Shown in pieces: positions 13,301 to 27,251 of a DNA stretch of 64,000 nucleotides. Both the position numbers and the translations under genes were made by a program. The stretch spans positions 3,720,001-3,784,000 of the forward strand of contig OZ038385.1 of assembly GCA_964036045.1 (NCBI GenBank). The letters run 5' to 3'. The DNA comes from Eutreptiella sp. 'Long Island Sound 2002' (taxonomy: Eukaryota > Euglenozoa > Euglenophyceae > Eutreptiales > Eutreptiaceae). How positions within the stretch are numbered: the first letter of the stretch is position 1; every line of letters starts with the position of its first letter. The notes under the pieces were generated by a model that made no database searches, had not been told where the DNA came from, and worked only from the letters and a program-made list of their open reading frames with translations.

Positions 13301-16300
13301 TCTCTGCCCACGCAGTGGGAGCTCTTCCAATTCAAGAAGGCCTCCTACAAAGACGAGACGATTCAGGGGAGGTCAAAGAAAAGCACACACGACCACAGGG
13401 GACAAAGCAGCCAAAGAGCATCGTCCGACAACAGAAAACTGCTGCCTGACCATGGGAGAGCGGCTGCACGGAGCGGAGGGAACCAGCAGACACCACCAGT
13501 GTACTGCAGCGGGAGGCAAGCGCAAAAACACGACTCCGTGTCACAAAATCGCGAAGTCACATCCGTAAATCCGTGCAAAGTCGCAACTGCTTTTGTACAA
13601 CAGAGCGTCCCCTCATCCCCCCCCCAAAAAATACTGAAGCTGGGTGACCATACACTCAGTCATATTCGGGCAGTAACTGATGGCGGTTGGGCGAGGGGCG
13701 ATAGCGGTTTGGAGGGCAACCGCGGTCGCGCAGTCATTTTGGGGCGTTCCCAAAGGGCGCTCTTTAGCGCAAAGAAAAAAGAGGAAAAGGCCGGGTGGTG
13801 ACGGTGCACCCGGTCGTACAACCACAACCGCTGTTGTACAAGAATGGAATGGAGGTGCATAGGGCGGATGGGACGGAGGGAGATTAAGGGGCGCCAGCAC
13901 CTGCTGAGAGGCAGTGTAGCGGTGGGGGCCCATGGGAAAGAAGAGGTCCGGTGACGGCTGCAACATCTTCGAGGGCTTGTACAGGGCGCCCTTCTCCTCG
14001 GCCACGTCACTGTACAGAGCCTTGGCGGCCGCCCACATGTCCGTGGATGCCTTGACGGCCAAGGACTCCAAGCCCCCCAACTTGCCGTCAGGGGAGAGGA
14101 TGGGGATGTACGTGCAGGTGCGCGCGACGGCACAGAGTTCCATCTGCTCGAATAGCCGAGCACGACGATACTCGTACCTGCGAGGCAGCGCAGACATGCG
14201 GAGTTGGCGACCGTTGCCTTGAATTCGCCTGCCGGCCGTGGACTGTTGCTTGGTCAGAGGCCGGAATCGTGCCGGCCGGCCCCAGCGCCTGCAGCTGTGG
14301 TTCAGTGGGCAAGTGCCATGGCCGTGAGGTATCAGAGGCGCTGGTCAAAACCCGCTGGACCCGCTGGACGGGCCATCCCACGCCGACAGCAGCCACAGCC
14401 CTTCCCTGTTGCGGATTGGAAACTTGCTGAGCATTCCACAGCGCTGTTGGCACGAATCGTTGTCCAACAAAAAGGCGCCCATCTACCACAACCGCGCAGT
14501 GACCGGGCATGGCAAGGCTGTTTCTTTCAGCTTTTGTCCAGTGCTTTGCACAGTGGCATGAGAGACAGAGAGAGAGAGTGTGTGTGCGAACGCTTCCTTG
14601 ATTTAGTTTAAAGACCCAAAGCAACTGGTGTACAACAGTTTTGCTTTGTTATTTGTCGGATTCCCGCCGACAAACACACAGACCTTGACACACTACAATA
14701 TGGACAGACGCCGTCACACAATCTGTCAGAAACTGAGTTTTTGATTCTGTCAATTGCACGATGCAGCCATTAGCATCCCACAAAAGGCACAAGGGGAGGG
14801 AAACCCTCTTCACATGGCAGAAGGGTAAGTGTAGCAGCCCCCTGCTCCTCCCCTGGCCCCTCCTCTGCATGCATGTGTACGGGACACCCCCCTGTGTGAC
14901 ATTCCGTCTGGTTGTTGCTCCTTTACGGGGCCCTGGACGGTCACCCGTTCTTCCCTTCGCATGTTGCGTCGGGCCGCTACTTTCTGTCGGCCGCTGCGGC
15001 CGGTGCTCTTGCTGGTGTCGTTTCCGCGTTCGCGGAGCCCAGTAGTTGGCGTGTTGGGACTGTGCTGAATGTCAATGTCAATGTCCCTCAACCTTCGCCC
15101 ACGGCAACAATCCCTGAACGAGGACTCGGTGGGTGCGGGTGCTGGGGACCAAAGCAGCGGCGCAGGGCACCTGGTTTCAATGGGTGGATCGCCAGGCATC
15201 AGCCCGGGCAATTCTAGGGTCTCGCCTGCCTTCTCGCAGTGGTACAGCGCCTCTTGCTCACGGGTCAGGTCCTGCATCGCGCTGCCGTCGCGCCGGTACA
15301 CAAACACCGTCGGCGTGAGCTCCGACTTCGTGCGGGTGCCGTACTGCGCGAGGAACGCGTGCCAGACCTCCAACTGCGGGAGGGACATCTTGGCGACTTT
15401 GTCCAGCTGGTCTTTCTCCAGCCACTTGTAGTACTGGTGGTTGCGGAAGGAGCCGGGCTGTGGCAGTTCCTGAGAGCAGTAGGCTGCATCGGGAGGGTCA
15501 CCAGCGCCGTGCCATGTGCCGAGCGCGCGCGACGCACGAAAGGCGCGAATGCAGCGAAACCCCCGTCACTGGGGGCGTTCAGTGGCGAGGCCACAGATGG
15601 GTCAAGCTTGCAATGGGGTCCAGCCGCACCTGCCACACCTCGGCCTTCGTTGCCGACGGGTTGCACAAGTGTAAAGAGCTGTGGAGGCTTCACCACATCA
15701 ATGAGGCAAACCCGAACCCTCTTCCGTAACCCGTGCCCCACGGATCCCGGGTCTCTCTTTCCTTGCTCTGTTTGACTTACTGATCTTTGCGCTGGTCTAA
15801 AAGGGGGTGGGGGGGTGTTGTTGATACTTGGGATCCGCGGACCTCCCCTCAGCTTGTACTGGCCCCACTCGGGGGTTGGTGTGTGGGTGTTGGCGGGGGG
15901 GGGGGGGGGGGGTGGCACAAGGCCTTGGTGTTGGGGGGGGGGGGGTATGGGGGGCAACATTGTAAAGTCAGACCAGACATCTCTGGCCAGCAAGGACGGA
16001 ACGTCCGGAAGACTGATCGTGCTTACCAGAAGCCGTCCACCAATCTGGTGCATGGGCCTGCCCCTCATTACATGGCGGTTGGCGGTTGGCGGCGGTTGGC
16101 GGTTGGCAGTTGGCAACTGGCGGTTGGTGGCGGTTGGTGGTGGTTGGCGGCGGTTGGTGGCTGGCGGTTGGTGGTTGGAGGCGGTTGGCAGTGGTTGGCA
16201 GTTGGCGGTTGGTCGCCGCTGGTGGTTGGCGGCGGTTGGTGGCTGGCGGTTGGTGGCGGTTGGCAGTTGATGGGAGTTGGCGGTTGGCGGTCCCTTGGGG

Positions 16301-19300
16301 CGGTCCTTCAGGGCTGTCCTTAGCAAAAAAAAAAAAATCTCGTCCCTTAAGGACCCCCCTGGGGTGGGGAGGGGGGGCAGGAATTTTTATGTTTTTCTTT
16401 CGTGTTCGAATTCTGCATGAAATCCGTGCATTTCGAGATACACAAACCCCCTGACGTTGGCCCCCAAAAGAAATTCCTGAGCCTTTCGCAACGTGGCCCC
16501 GATACCACTAATCTGTCAAAACGCCGGGGGGGGGGGGGGGTGTGACCTAATTAAAAAACAGACAGATGCAAACCAGAGGTAATGCACTCCACAGTCAGGC
16601 ATAAGTGCATCTTTATTCTCTATGCCAAACCTGGTTGAACCTCAAGACACACACTGTGTCTGAAACAGAAAACAGAACATCATGTCTGACTACATTAGTC
16701 AGACAATCACAGTCAGTAGCTGTCAGTCAGACATCAGCAATCAGTGTCGGATAAAGACACCATGCATTACCGGCATGGCCGAAAAGAGCAACCCGCCGCT
16801 TGCCGGCTGGAGAAGACTCCTGGGTGGTGTGACCTAATTAAAAAACAGACAAATGCAAACCAGAGGTAACGCCGGGGGGGGGGGGGGATGACCAGGCCCG
16901 GCTGCAGCCCCCCCTGCCCCCCCGCGCCCGCCCTGAGTATGGACTGGGCTAGAGGCTGCGGCCATGGGGCTGCCGAAGCATGGAACACGACATCCGGGGC
17001 ACGATACGGCCGCCGCCAAACGGGTGCCCACAACACTTAACATCGCGAGGGCGCGTTGGAGGATTTGTTGTGGCGTCCCCTCCTTTCCATCGGGGAACGG
17101 GATGGGGCTTGCGGGCACCCCTTGGGCGGTGCCCATGTGGGCGGCCTCCTTCGGATCAGCAATGCCACATACATTTGCAGCCGCAGACTGACCACATCAA
17201 AAGACGACAAAACGGACACACACAGCGTGACACGGACCTCGGGAGCTTCTCCGATGCGTTCCCCGGTGAACACTATGAGCCAAGGCAGATGTCCATTGCA
17301 GGGCTCACGACAGCCGTCGATAGCCTGTGGAGAGCATTGGAGAAAATGATGGGAGAGCATCGATCAATTCAATTCGTAAAGCACTGCAAACCGCTTGAAT
17401 CATCGCAAGCTGCCCCCTACCACACGTCCGCCGGTCCAAGTTCTGAACGTAGTGACCTGCGTGGTCGATTGTGCAGGGCATATGTTTAGTGAGGCTGAAG
17501 GGGCCCCATAGTGCTCAATCGATCATGCACGAAGCAATTCAATTGATCAAATGATCCATTGATTTGATAATCAATCAATCGAATGGACAAATTGATTTCC
17601 TTGAATGATGAATCAAGCGATTGACAGACAAATGGTTGGCTCGCCAATGATTGATTAATTAATGAATCATTGAAATACTCAATAAACTAACTCGGGTTGT
17701 CTGAATACGATTTGGAGCACTTCAAGCCCCCGAACCGGTTTTCGAAATCATCACGTTTCGTTCCTTGGACACCAATCTGGCCCGTCCCTAACAGCCCCCG
17801 CCCCCCACGACATCCCTCACCATCCCCCAACATTCGTCAATCCATGATCACAAATCCGCAGTAGCTCTCAGTGCGTCTTGTGCCACACCTCGAACGAGGA
17901 ACGCAACATGGCCTGGGTCACGCCCTTCGAGCAGTCCCATGACAAGACAACAGGAATGAAACGGAGGTATAAAGAATTGGTGAGCTCGTTCAATTTGGGA
18001 AAGACCACTTTCTGGACCACAGACAGTTCTTCTTGGAAATCCACCTGTGTTGAACTGCACAGGGACAAGGAAGCAAATGCGTTGTGCAGGGGAGAAAGGG
18101 AGAAGACAAGAGAGGGTAAGCACCACCCCACTCCAATGCAGCATAGCCCCCTCCCACTGCAGCATGGCCCCATGCAGATACAAGATACAACCATCAACCG
18201 TGCGGCAGCGGCCTCTTGAGGAGAAGCGGCGTCCTCACGTCCTGGTCCGGGTGCGGTGTGCACCCCATCTGGGTGGCATGGATGCAGCAAACGGCAGAAC
18301 TTGCCAACCCCATCGTTGAACAACCCTGCTCCAAACATTACAATGAAAATTACCGCCACAACGCCACCCCCACAACGCACCCTGTCATGGCCATTGCAGG
18401 CCCCTTGGACCCTTTCATGCCTTTTGCTGGTTTCTCAGTCATGGCGAAAAACGGTGTTCCCAATATTGTGAATCTGTTCATCTGGGTGAGGGTTTCTGGT
18501 AGTTTTGTGGTTCCATGACAAGGACAGCCCGCCCCCCGTTCTCCCAACCTCAGGTGAGCGCTGTCCCAGGACTTGCTCAGGGCTTCCACAGTTTTTGACC
18601 CCTGGTTTCGATGGTTCGGTAACCGCCGGCGATTCCCCGCAAACAGCCCGGCAGGGGCCGCCGACCCTGTGCCTTGACAAGGTCCGGGGGCGCCACAGAC
18701 TTGTACTGCGGGTGTTGGCTGCAGGCGTTCTGTGGGTACAGGAAAAGGGGATGAGGGGGCAGACCTGATGTACACGCGGACGTACTTCCAGTGCCCCAAA
18801 GGGCGGGTCACGGTCGTGGAGGACTCGCTTGACTGCGGCGCGTCGCGCAGGGCCGCCGCCGCGTCCGCGATGGCCCGCTGCCGCTCGGCGTTGCGGGCGC
18901 AGTACGTCGCGATGCGCTCGCACCACTCGTCATCGATGGACGTGTCGTCGACGCCCACGAACGTCAGCCGTTCGTTGGCCACAAGCATTTTGATGATGAT
19001 CCTGCGGAAGGCCGTGCACGGCAATGCGGTCACGGACGGGGGCTGTGCACAGACTCGCGGTCGAGAAGCCGTGCGCTGGACAGGGCGGTCCACAAAGCTT
19101 CAGAGAAGTTGAAAGTGTGTGGGGGCAGGAGCCCCCGCCCCCCCCCCCCCCTACCCCAATCGTTACCTCAATCCCCAACCCTCGGGGGGCTGCTTAGTTT
19201 GTGAAACGAATCCCCCGCGAAACTAAAAGTGGCCAAAAGCACCCTTGGGGCAGCGGGATGGCCGTCCTGGGGGGATGGGGGCAGGCGGGAGGGGGGGGGG

Positions 19301-20947
19301 GGGGGCTTGAAGAAAAGGAGAGGGGGCGGGAGGGGCGGGTGGTGACCAAAATCGGGGTGGAGGCAGGCACCTCAGCCCCGCCACACAACATCCCAATGAT
19401 TGTTTAGGGTTAGGGCCACTGAGCTGGTGGAGCCAGTAAGGTCTTGTCAACCTTATTCGGGTGTAGGCTGTGCAGCAAGCAGCTGTAAGCACGTGCGAAG
19501 CGGGGGGAAATCAGAACCCTGTTGTGGTGGTTCAGATTCTACCGAAATTTGGATGGATGATACGCATGAGTATGGAGTTGAATTACAGGCCCCTGCATGC
19601 GCAGGGGGGTCTGGCCTGCCTGGTGGCCCCAAGCCCACCCACCCACCCCGCACTCGCAATTTTCCAGCCTAATAAAAAGAAAAAGGAGTCCTGCTTTTTA
19701 CGCCAACTGGACTAGGGCTGCCAGACTCCAGTGAAGCATCAACGCTGTTGGTTACACGCCAACTGCCAAGGGACTCTTGTTGAGCCTGGCTTCTAATTCG
19801 ATGGTCGGAGGTCAAACCCTCGCACATAAAACATACCATTTGACGGGTTTGGCACCGACGTACTTGATCTGTACCATGAGAGACACAGGCGCATCATCGC
19901 TCTAAGTGCCGCTTACCAGTTGCGCCATAGGGTTCACTACTTTCTGTGTGTGTTAACACCCCCCCGCCCAATTTAGTACCCCCCAAAATTTAGTATCCCT
20001 GCCAAAATTAGTGCCCCCTTGCCCTATTAAGCAGTCTGCCAAAACCAGTACCCCCTTGAGCCTCGTACAAGCAAATGAAATATGAAGAATTCGAGGTTAC
20101 ACTTTCAGCACAACTGCACAGGTCATTTGAACACTGCAGTCAATCAATGTCTTGCTCCTCTGAAGATGTCTCAGAAGGTTCATGAGACAAGCTTTTGCTC
20201 CCGTTGCTGCCAACATGCCCAGCGCCCATCACATGGCTGCAAACAGCGGCCCGAAGAGCACTGAAGGCTGCCGTCTCGTGCCTTGCAGAAAAGTCCTCTA
20301 CTGCAGACGCAATCAGATCCTGGAGAACGCAGACTCCACCCGTGACTCCTCATCACATTCTGTACAACACCTGGCAGCCACGACGGTCAAAGGGTTGCCA
20401 CTGAGATTCAGACTCTTCAGGCAATTATGTCCCCCGACAATGGCCTCCATGGCAACGATGTGCTCCAGTTCCACGTTGTTGTATGAGAGGTCCACGTGCT
20501 GTAGGAAGAGAAGCAGGGGCGGCCGTGTGAAGGTGACGGGGAGGGGTCTGCAGTGGGGAGGGGTGCACTGCTGCAGAGTCTGCAGTGCGGCGGTATCACA
20601 GACAGACAGGCAGGCGGATCGGTGGGTGGGCCATCATTTAGGGCTCACTGGCCGGTTCTATTGACTGAACGTCCTCGCGAGAGACACCTTCGCTCATTAG
20701 TCCATAGACTCTAGTGCAGCACATTGCTGCTATACAAACTCTTCAAAATTCATATTGCTGCTGTGCTGGGCGGACACGGGTGCCATACTTGACCTCTGGG
20801 GACAGGGGAGGGGGGTTACTGGTGGTTCATGTCCGGCAAGTAACCACTGCAACTATCATGAAGGATGAGCAGTTCGCTCAAGCGAAGTGCAGGCATGCGC
20901 GCATCGGCGGATGCTTATCAAGATGCCGAGATGATGATAGAAAGACA

Positions 20948-20987
<40 letters not shown>

Positions 20988-21090
20988 TTGTGAAAGCACA
21001 GCACAAAGCGTTTTTGGCTGAGTGAAAATCCTCGTCAGTTGGTCATCAGACAAGACAAACAGAGCATGTCCGACGCCAATAGGCGCCTTT

Positions 21091-21134
<44 letters not shown>

Positions 21135-24100
21135 TTGAAGCGAGATGAACAGGCTTGAAGCGAGATGAACAGGCGTGACAAACAGAGCACTGCACTGGTC
21201 GCTAACGAATCTCATCAGGCCAAAAGAAAGTAGAAGAAAGAGGCGAAAAGCATGCAGCTAGGCGCCTTTCTGCAGTATAACAGGTACACGGCCAGTAGGC
21301 ACCAGCGGTTGGGGCCGTCCACTTTCAGTGTCCACCCGTGCAAGCAGGAAAACAACGGGTAAGCCAGTGCCTGTGCTCCAGCCCAGTCCCTCCCCTGCCC
21401 CCTCCCCGCTGGACCCTGCCCCGCACTCCCTGCAACGCCCGGACGATTCGGAAACTGGAGCTTGCAAGACCCACCCGTCACCGGGGGGACACACACGCTG
21501 CGTCGGAGCAGCTCTGGCGGCGCACCATGTCTAGTGCTTGCCAGTCGTAATTCCATACCACCTCGTACGCCCCAAGTTCCATACATCCCTTTGGCGTCCA
21601 GGATGTGTATCTTCCTCCCTCCCAGTGTGCATTCCTCCTAAGCCACTGCTGGATGTGGCTAATCACGACACATTTCTTCCCCGGCAACTGGTATGAAATT
21701 GAATACACCGCCTTTACTGTTGCCTGCAAAAAATGTGGCTCTGTGCCGAAGGCTCTGTGCAGTGCACGGTGCATTCCCCGCATGTTGTCTCCCCGCCCGT
21801 AACCAGACAGGACGGCTGTTTGGAGCCCGGCCAGCGCGCTGACAATTTGCCCCGACCACGTACGCACCCAGGGTGTTCCGTTCACCAATGCGCCTATAAA
21901 TATTCCACTGAGGTATCTTTTATAGGCATGTTTTGGGGACATGAGGGATGGACCGAGGCGCAAACTCCAGTCATCCGTTAGTGTTGTAGGCTGGATGTGG
22001 TTAAGTCCTCCCCCAGCACCTCCCAGAGCTATGCAGAAGCCCATGCATGTGATCACTGGCCCCAGGTAGGTCCCTTGACACATACCTTGTTTATCTGCAC
22101 AGGCACATTCCATGTTTTTTTCCAAAACTGATTTTACGAGCCCCACTAGTTCTTTACAGTCAGACGGGTCAACATCGGATGCAACAAGAATGTTGCCACG
22201 GAACTGGCACATTGCGACCTTCCATTTGCCCAACCAGTATATGTACCCCTCCGGGGACACTGTCAATGCACCCAAGCAGCGGAACTCTTGTCTACCCGTG
22301 TATGCTGCCCAAATGGAATGCAAATCTGCACTTTGTGCCGAGAAGCTCCCGCCCATTGGGATGCATTTGTCGCGGCTCCACAGCTGTCCCACCGCCCAGC
22401 ACTTGTTGCTTTTTTGCAATATGAATGAAACTTACCTGCTGAGCTCCTAATGCACAATATATCTGAACTGTTTATTTGTGCCCATCCCCGGCGCGTCCAA
22501 AGCAGAAAAGGAATGATGAACGCTCCAAGTCACTTCGGCCATCCGCCACCGCCTACGCTTGGTGAGAAACTGTATCCCTTCGGACATGTGCTTGTCAACC
22601 CAACCTAGCTGAATCTTGTTAAACTGTTCCTTACAGTCAAGTTTGGTTACCGATTTCATGCCCTGTTGGTTCACCCACTCCAGCCAACTCGCCACATCAT
22701 TAACCTTCAAAACTTGGAAGCTATTCGGAATCTCATTGATCAAGTGTTTCAGGAAACATGTGTAAGCTCGCGCCGCTGTACGTACGCCAGTTGCGCTTCC
22801 GGATTTGCGATTCTAGATATGCGGCATTGGGTCTCCAGAGCCACATCTGCTTTTTCAAACTTTTTGCTTTACCGATAATGTACAGCACACAAAACCGTGC
22901 CCGTGGATTCGCATTCCAACCGTGTTCCTTAATGAGTTTTACAGCCTCAGCCACGATTTCCTCTGGTGTCGCGTCCTCTGATATATATTTCGCAGCACGC
23001 AGGATTTGTTCCGTTTGTCGCCACAGCCAGTTTTTGCAAAAAGCCCACAACTCCCCTACTCCCTTATCAACAATCCTGACGTACCGGTGTTTTGATATGG
23101 TGTGCACTGTGCGGCACACTGTGTGGAGGAGGGTACCCCTTCCTGAGAATAACCCCTTGGGCAAGAGGGAGTCAAGATCTGTGACCGTCCCCTGCACTTG
23201 AGAAGCAAATCGCTCCAAAGCGGAGACAACCGCTTTCCGTGCCTGCTTGCCTGTGACGGGCAATCAACAATCCTGCGTACAGGTGTTTTGATATGGTGTG
23301 CACTGTGCAGCGCACTGTGTGGAGGAGGGTACCCCTTGCTGAGAATAACCCCTTGGGCAAGAGGGAGTCAAGATCTGGGACCATCCCCTGCACTTGAGAA
23401 GCAAATCGCTCCAGAGCGGAGACAGCCGTTTTCCGTGCTTGCCTGCCTATGACGGCCAGTGGTTTGCCAAGGGGGGAGGAAACACACTGCACCAAATCAG
23501 GACAAATCATGTAACTCAGACTGGGACAGAAAACTGCCTGAAAGTGAAAAGGCACACAATTGTTTGAGCACAAACAAGGGATCTTTCGGCGGCAAGCAGG
23601 CACCCGTAAGGTCGGAGACAGAAATGGGGGTCAACGCTATACATCCATCGGTCATGCGCACCGTACAATAATTTTCAAGGTGCACCATCTGGTGGCATGT
23701 ACAATCTGGTTTCGTCTTGTGCAGGTCATCTTTTCTGATCGGTCTGGAGAACTCTACAGCCAAATTATGGGGGCTTTATCTCACCACCCGAATCAATTTC
23801 ATCAATGCTTGTTTTTCCCACGCCTTTGTGTTGGTTGATTTAACGATCTTCCTGGCTACCCTGTAAACAGATGTCTTCTGATCAGGGGTTAAATTTGGGA
23901 TCACAGTGTTGCCAGCAATGTGAATAGAGATGCTTAGGCCCCTCCCCAGCAGCTCTAGCTCTGTGTGTAAACACTTTCTCCTGGCGTGATCACCATTGCC
24001 CCATGCCTCCCTAATATCATGAAGGAGACGCAGAACCTTCAGGTTCAACCAACCCCTGTTTTTTCCCGCCTCTTCCCTATCAGGGATGCCTAGCACAACA

Positions 24101-27100
24101 TCATTCAGGGCCCATCGCCTAAAAACATACCACCACCACCTCTCCTTGACTGCCGCCCACCAGCTGTCTGTGACGCACTCCAACGGGGCTATTCCCCAAT
24201 CTTCCAGATTGCTGCATGACATAAATTCATGAAGGGTTGCCTCATCTGTCTGTGCAAGGGCGTCATTCATATGCTTCCTTAGCCTCTATATCGGGGCAGA
24301 CGTGGTGATACCGATATATACAACATTGTAATACAAATGGTACACGGCGTATATGCAATATGCGGGGGGGGGGGGGGTGCAGCACACGTGCCAGTCACCT
24401 GTAAACGCTAGCCGACGGATCTCTCGTAGGCTTTTGCTGTATCTCCACGGCAGAAAGCGGGTGCGCTCCTGTAACAGTTGTCCCCACTTCCCTGAACTCC
24501 ATTCACGTAATGTTGTGCGCACCTGACGAGTCAATGCCCTCAAAATGCCCGTACTGTGGGGAGGAGTAACATCAGGAAAGAAGGATCGAAGCGCCGTGCT
24601 CATGGAACAGCAAACTCATACGAAAGCATTGCATGATAGCCCTATCGGCCTGTGCAGTGCAATGTAAATGAATGGGCCCGGCAACCCCTTTTTTGATGGT
24701 CCCTATTCTCTTAACATCTGGGTTGGCCTGCATGAGCTCACTGCAAAGACAATCACGGACCCAGAACCAAATGTGCTCAAAGCTATGCGGTAAGTTATTT
24801 GAAACTAACTTGTGTCTGACGTCAGCATTGCGCGACTGCATGTGGAGAGCTGTTTAATCTGTCGTCATGACGCTCTCCTGAACAACGCGGAAAATTGCAC
24901 GCCGTGACGCAAAATACCGCGGAATACCGTGGACAACGTGTGTAGGACCTTTCGGGCGATATAATCTGGGACTGTTTGTATATGTGGATCACCCTTGGTA
25001 GTCAACAAAACGGAGGTCGGAAGAATGCTTGGTGCAATGTCCTGGGAGTAATCATACTCCGCAAAAGAAACTTCACCACGTTGATCAAACACAGAGTTAA
25101 TTGCTGCAAAGCTTTTGCACAAATTGGCATGTGAGTCACTATTGTGTGTGTAATGGAGCGGGTGGTATGTGTTCTCGTGGAGTGACCCTCCGCACTTTGT
25201 TGTAGTGTGTAGGATCACTGTATCCAGGCCCAGCCTTTGCTGTACGGACAGCATCCTGCACTGTTTCCGCAGCCGGTGGGTCGGCTGAAGAACACCGAAC
25301 GAGTACAGGGTCTCCCTGTGTGTCGCTCGGCACCCTCTCTTGTCTGTTCAGTGGGTCACCGGTAGGATTAATCACTTTAATTGCACCGCAGGTAAATTGG
25401 TGAACGCCCTCGGCGGCATGCGGCTCTTTGTCAGGATGGCACGAATGCCCCCAGCTTTCTCCTCGGTGAGGTCACACTCTGTAGCCACCGCCGTTGCTGT
25501 TGCTGCCATTTCCAGACCACAATGCTTGTCAACCCACCACGACAAACGAAAATCGCAGGACTCTGTCCATTCCCGTAACAACAAATCCATTGCCTGGTCA
25601 CTTCAAGCGCTTTTTGGTGTTGGTTCCATGAGGAGCCAGGGCTCATCCCCTGCTGGTTTGTTCTTCATAATGTTATGCACCGGTGAGGATGGGGCACTTG
25701 CAGGACTTGCTTGCTGGCTTGCTGACTGGCTACTCCTCGTCGCCTTCTCTGGCATTTTTGGCGGGCCTATGGCTGCAAATGTGTCGGATCCCGGTGTCGA
25801 CGACTCCGTTGCCCCCGTCTTCCCGTGTCTCCTCTTGACACGAGCTGCAGGGCCTCCGCTGTCCTTGTCATCCCCGTCATTTGCTTGTTTCGTCCCTGTG
25901 ACTGTTGAGCGCTCCATATCGGTATCACCTTTTAATGGGGATACCTGGCTCCGTGTCTCTTCTTCTTCCATCGGAAACGATTCAAACTCTGATCAAGGTA
26001 ACGCAGCATTTGCCGCATCCTTAACGGTGGCGAATTCGGCGTCAACCCATTCCTCGGGCCTCGTGAACTGACTACTTTCCAATACCTCAACACGCTTTGA
26101 AAGGGATTCTGCGAGGGCCGCCGTTTCTTTGGATTTGACAATCGCCAGATTGGCCTCTGCCTGTTGCCATTTAATAAGCATTGACATTTGCTCCCCCAGG
26201 CTGTCAACTGTCGTCTGTAGCTTGTCCACATTTGCGACGCTTTTCTTAATGCCTTTCATTTCCTCTTGCAGGCTTGCAATGGCCGTAGTGTTCACTGCGG
26301 CTGTCGCAGGAGCCCTTTTCCAACACTCTTTCAAGTCATGGCCTTTGACCCCACACCACATGCATATGTCCTTCCACTTATCATCATGTTGATCTGGTGG
26401 AAAGCTCACAGGGGGATCCACACACACAGATCGACCGACCGACCGACAGGCAGGCAGGCAGGCAGGCACGCAGGCCGGCACGCAGGCAGGCAGGCAGATA
26501 TGCCATGAAGGCTGAGTAAAGGGGACTACTTGCGCCGCGCGCACAACGCTACTTTTGTGGTGAGTACACCCGGAGCGTCCTGATTTTTACCCCTCCTAAA
26601 ATGGCAGCTTATGAGAGCAAACACTTTGGCCAGAAAAATTGTATCACCACCCCTCCTGCCCCCTTCCTCCTACACCTGACGACGCAGGGGAATGGGCGGG
26701 TGGTATGAGGAGGATGGCGGCACCATCAAGAACGGAGTAGGCTTGAGGTGGTATGCGGTCCCTTGTCACTCGGTGGCAGGGGCTTTCGATTGCCACCCTC
26801 CCACACATTGGCGAATGGGAGGCCAAAGGAACCAAGCGTCCAGTCTGGGCTGCACGGTTGGGGCCACTGAAGGGGAGAACCTGGGCACCCATCCGCAATT
26901 CCCCGACCTGCGGTAGGAGCCCATATGTCAGAATCGTTTCCAAGCTCTCCCACACGCCCCCAACCCATCAGCGCTGAGTACCACGATCCGGTCAGGAAGG
27001 CGGTTCCAGTGTGTTGCACAACTTGACACGGGTGCGCAGGATACAAAAACATTATCACCAACGCCTCTTGCCAGGGAGTTCAGTACGTACATGCCGCACC

Positions 27101-27212
27101 CGGTTTGCTGCCCCACAGCGCTGACAAGCGCCGTGTGTCAGGGAAGTGCCTCCAATTAAAGTCATCTCATTGCCTGCAACGCTTTCCACAGGCTTCACCC
27201 ACACTGTCTGCC

Positions 27213-27251
<39 letters not shown>

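Larger units (their letters stand above)
21200..26544 (-). mobile_element. Decayed retroelement: zinc knuckle, GIY-YIG, RT
   Basis: Minus-strand coding fragments run in the order zinc knuckle (26.5 kb), unrecognised domains (25.4-24.6 kb), GIY-YIG nuclease (24.6-23.8 kb), unrecognised basic domain (23.5-22.7 kb) and RT-like domain (22.7-21.5 kb). Frames are broken by TGA/TAG codons, frameshifts and a 196-bp tandem duplication, so it is inactive. It sits in the second intron of the NLR-like gene, in the same orientation. A GIY-YIG upstream of the RT recalls the permuted Naiad-type Penelope-like elements, but the RT is too divergent for me to assign the family. Exact ends are not resolved. Confidence 0.7.

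Noticed and set aside
15265-16326. 353-codon minus-strand ORF
   Set aside because: Its N-terminal half is translation of the GGCGGTTGGC minisatellite and its C-terminal half is a shifted frame of exon 7.
21478-26544. Alternative genetic code with UGA as a sense codon
   Set aside because: The NLR-like gene, acyltransferase, nucleoside hydrolase and LINE ORF2 contain no internal TGA, so the in-frame TGAs of the element are better explained by decay.
26928-27116. Possible additional LRR exon on the minus strand
   Set aside because: HWNRLPDRIVVLSADG has only a faint repeat pattern, and exons 2 and 3 already join perfectly without it.
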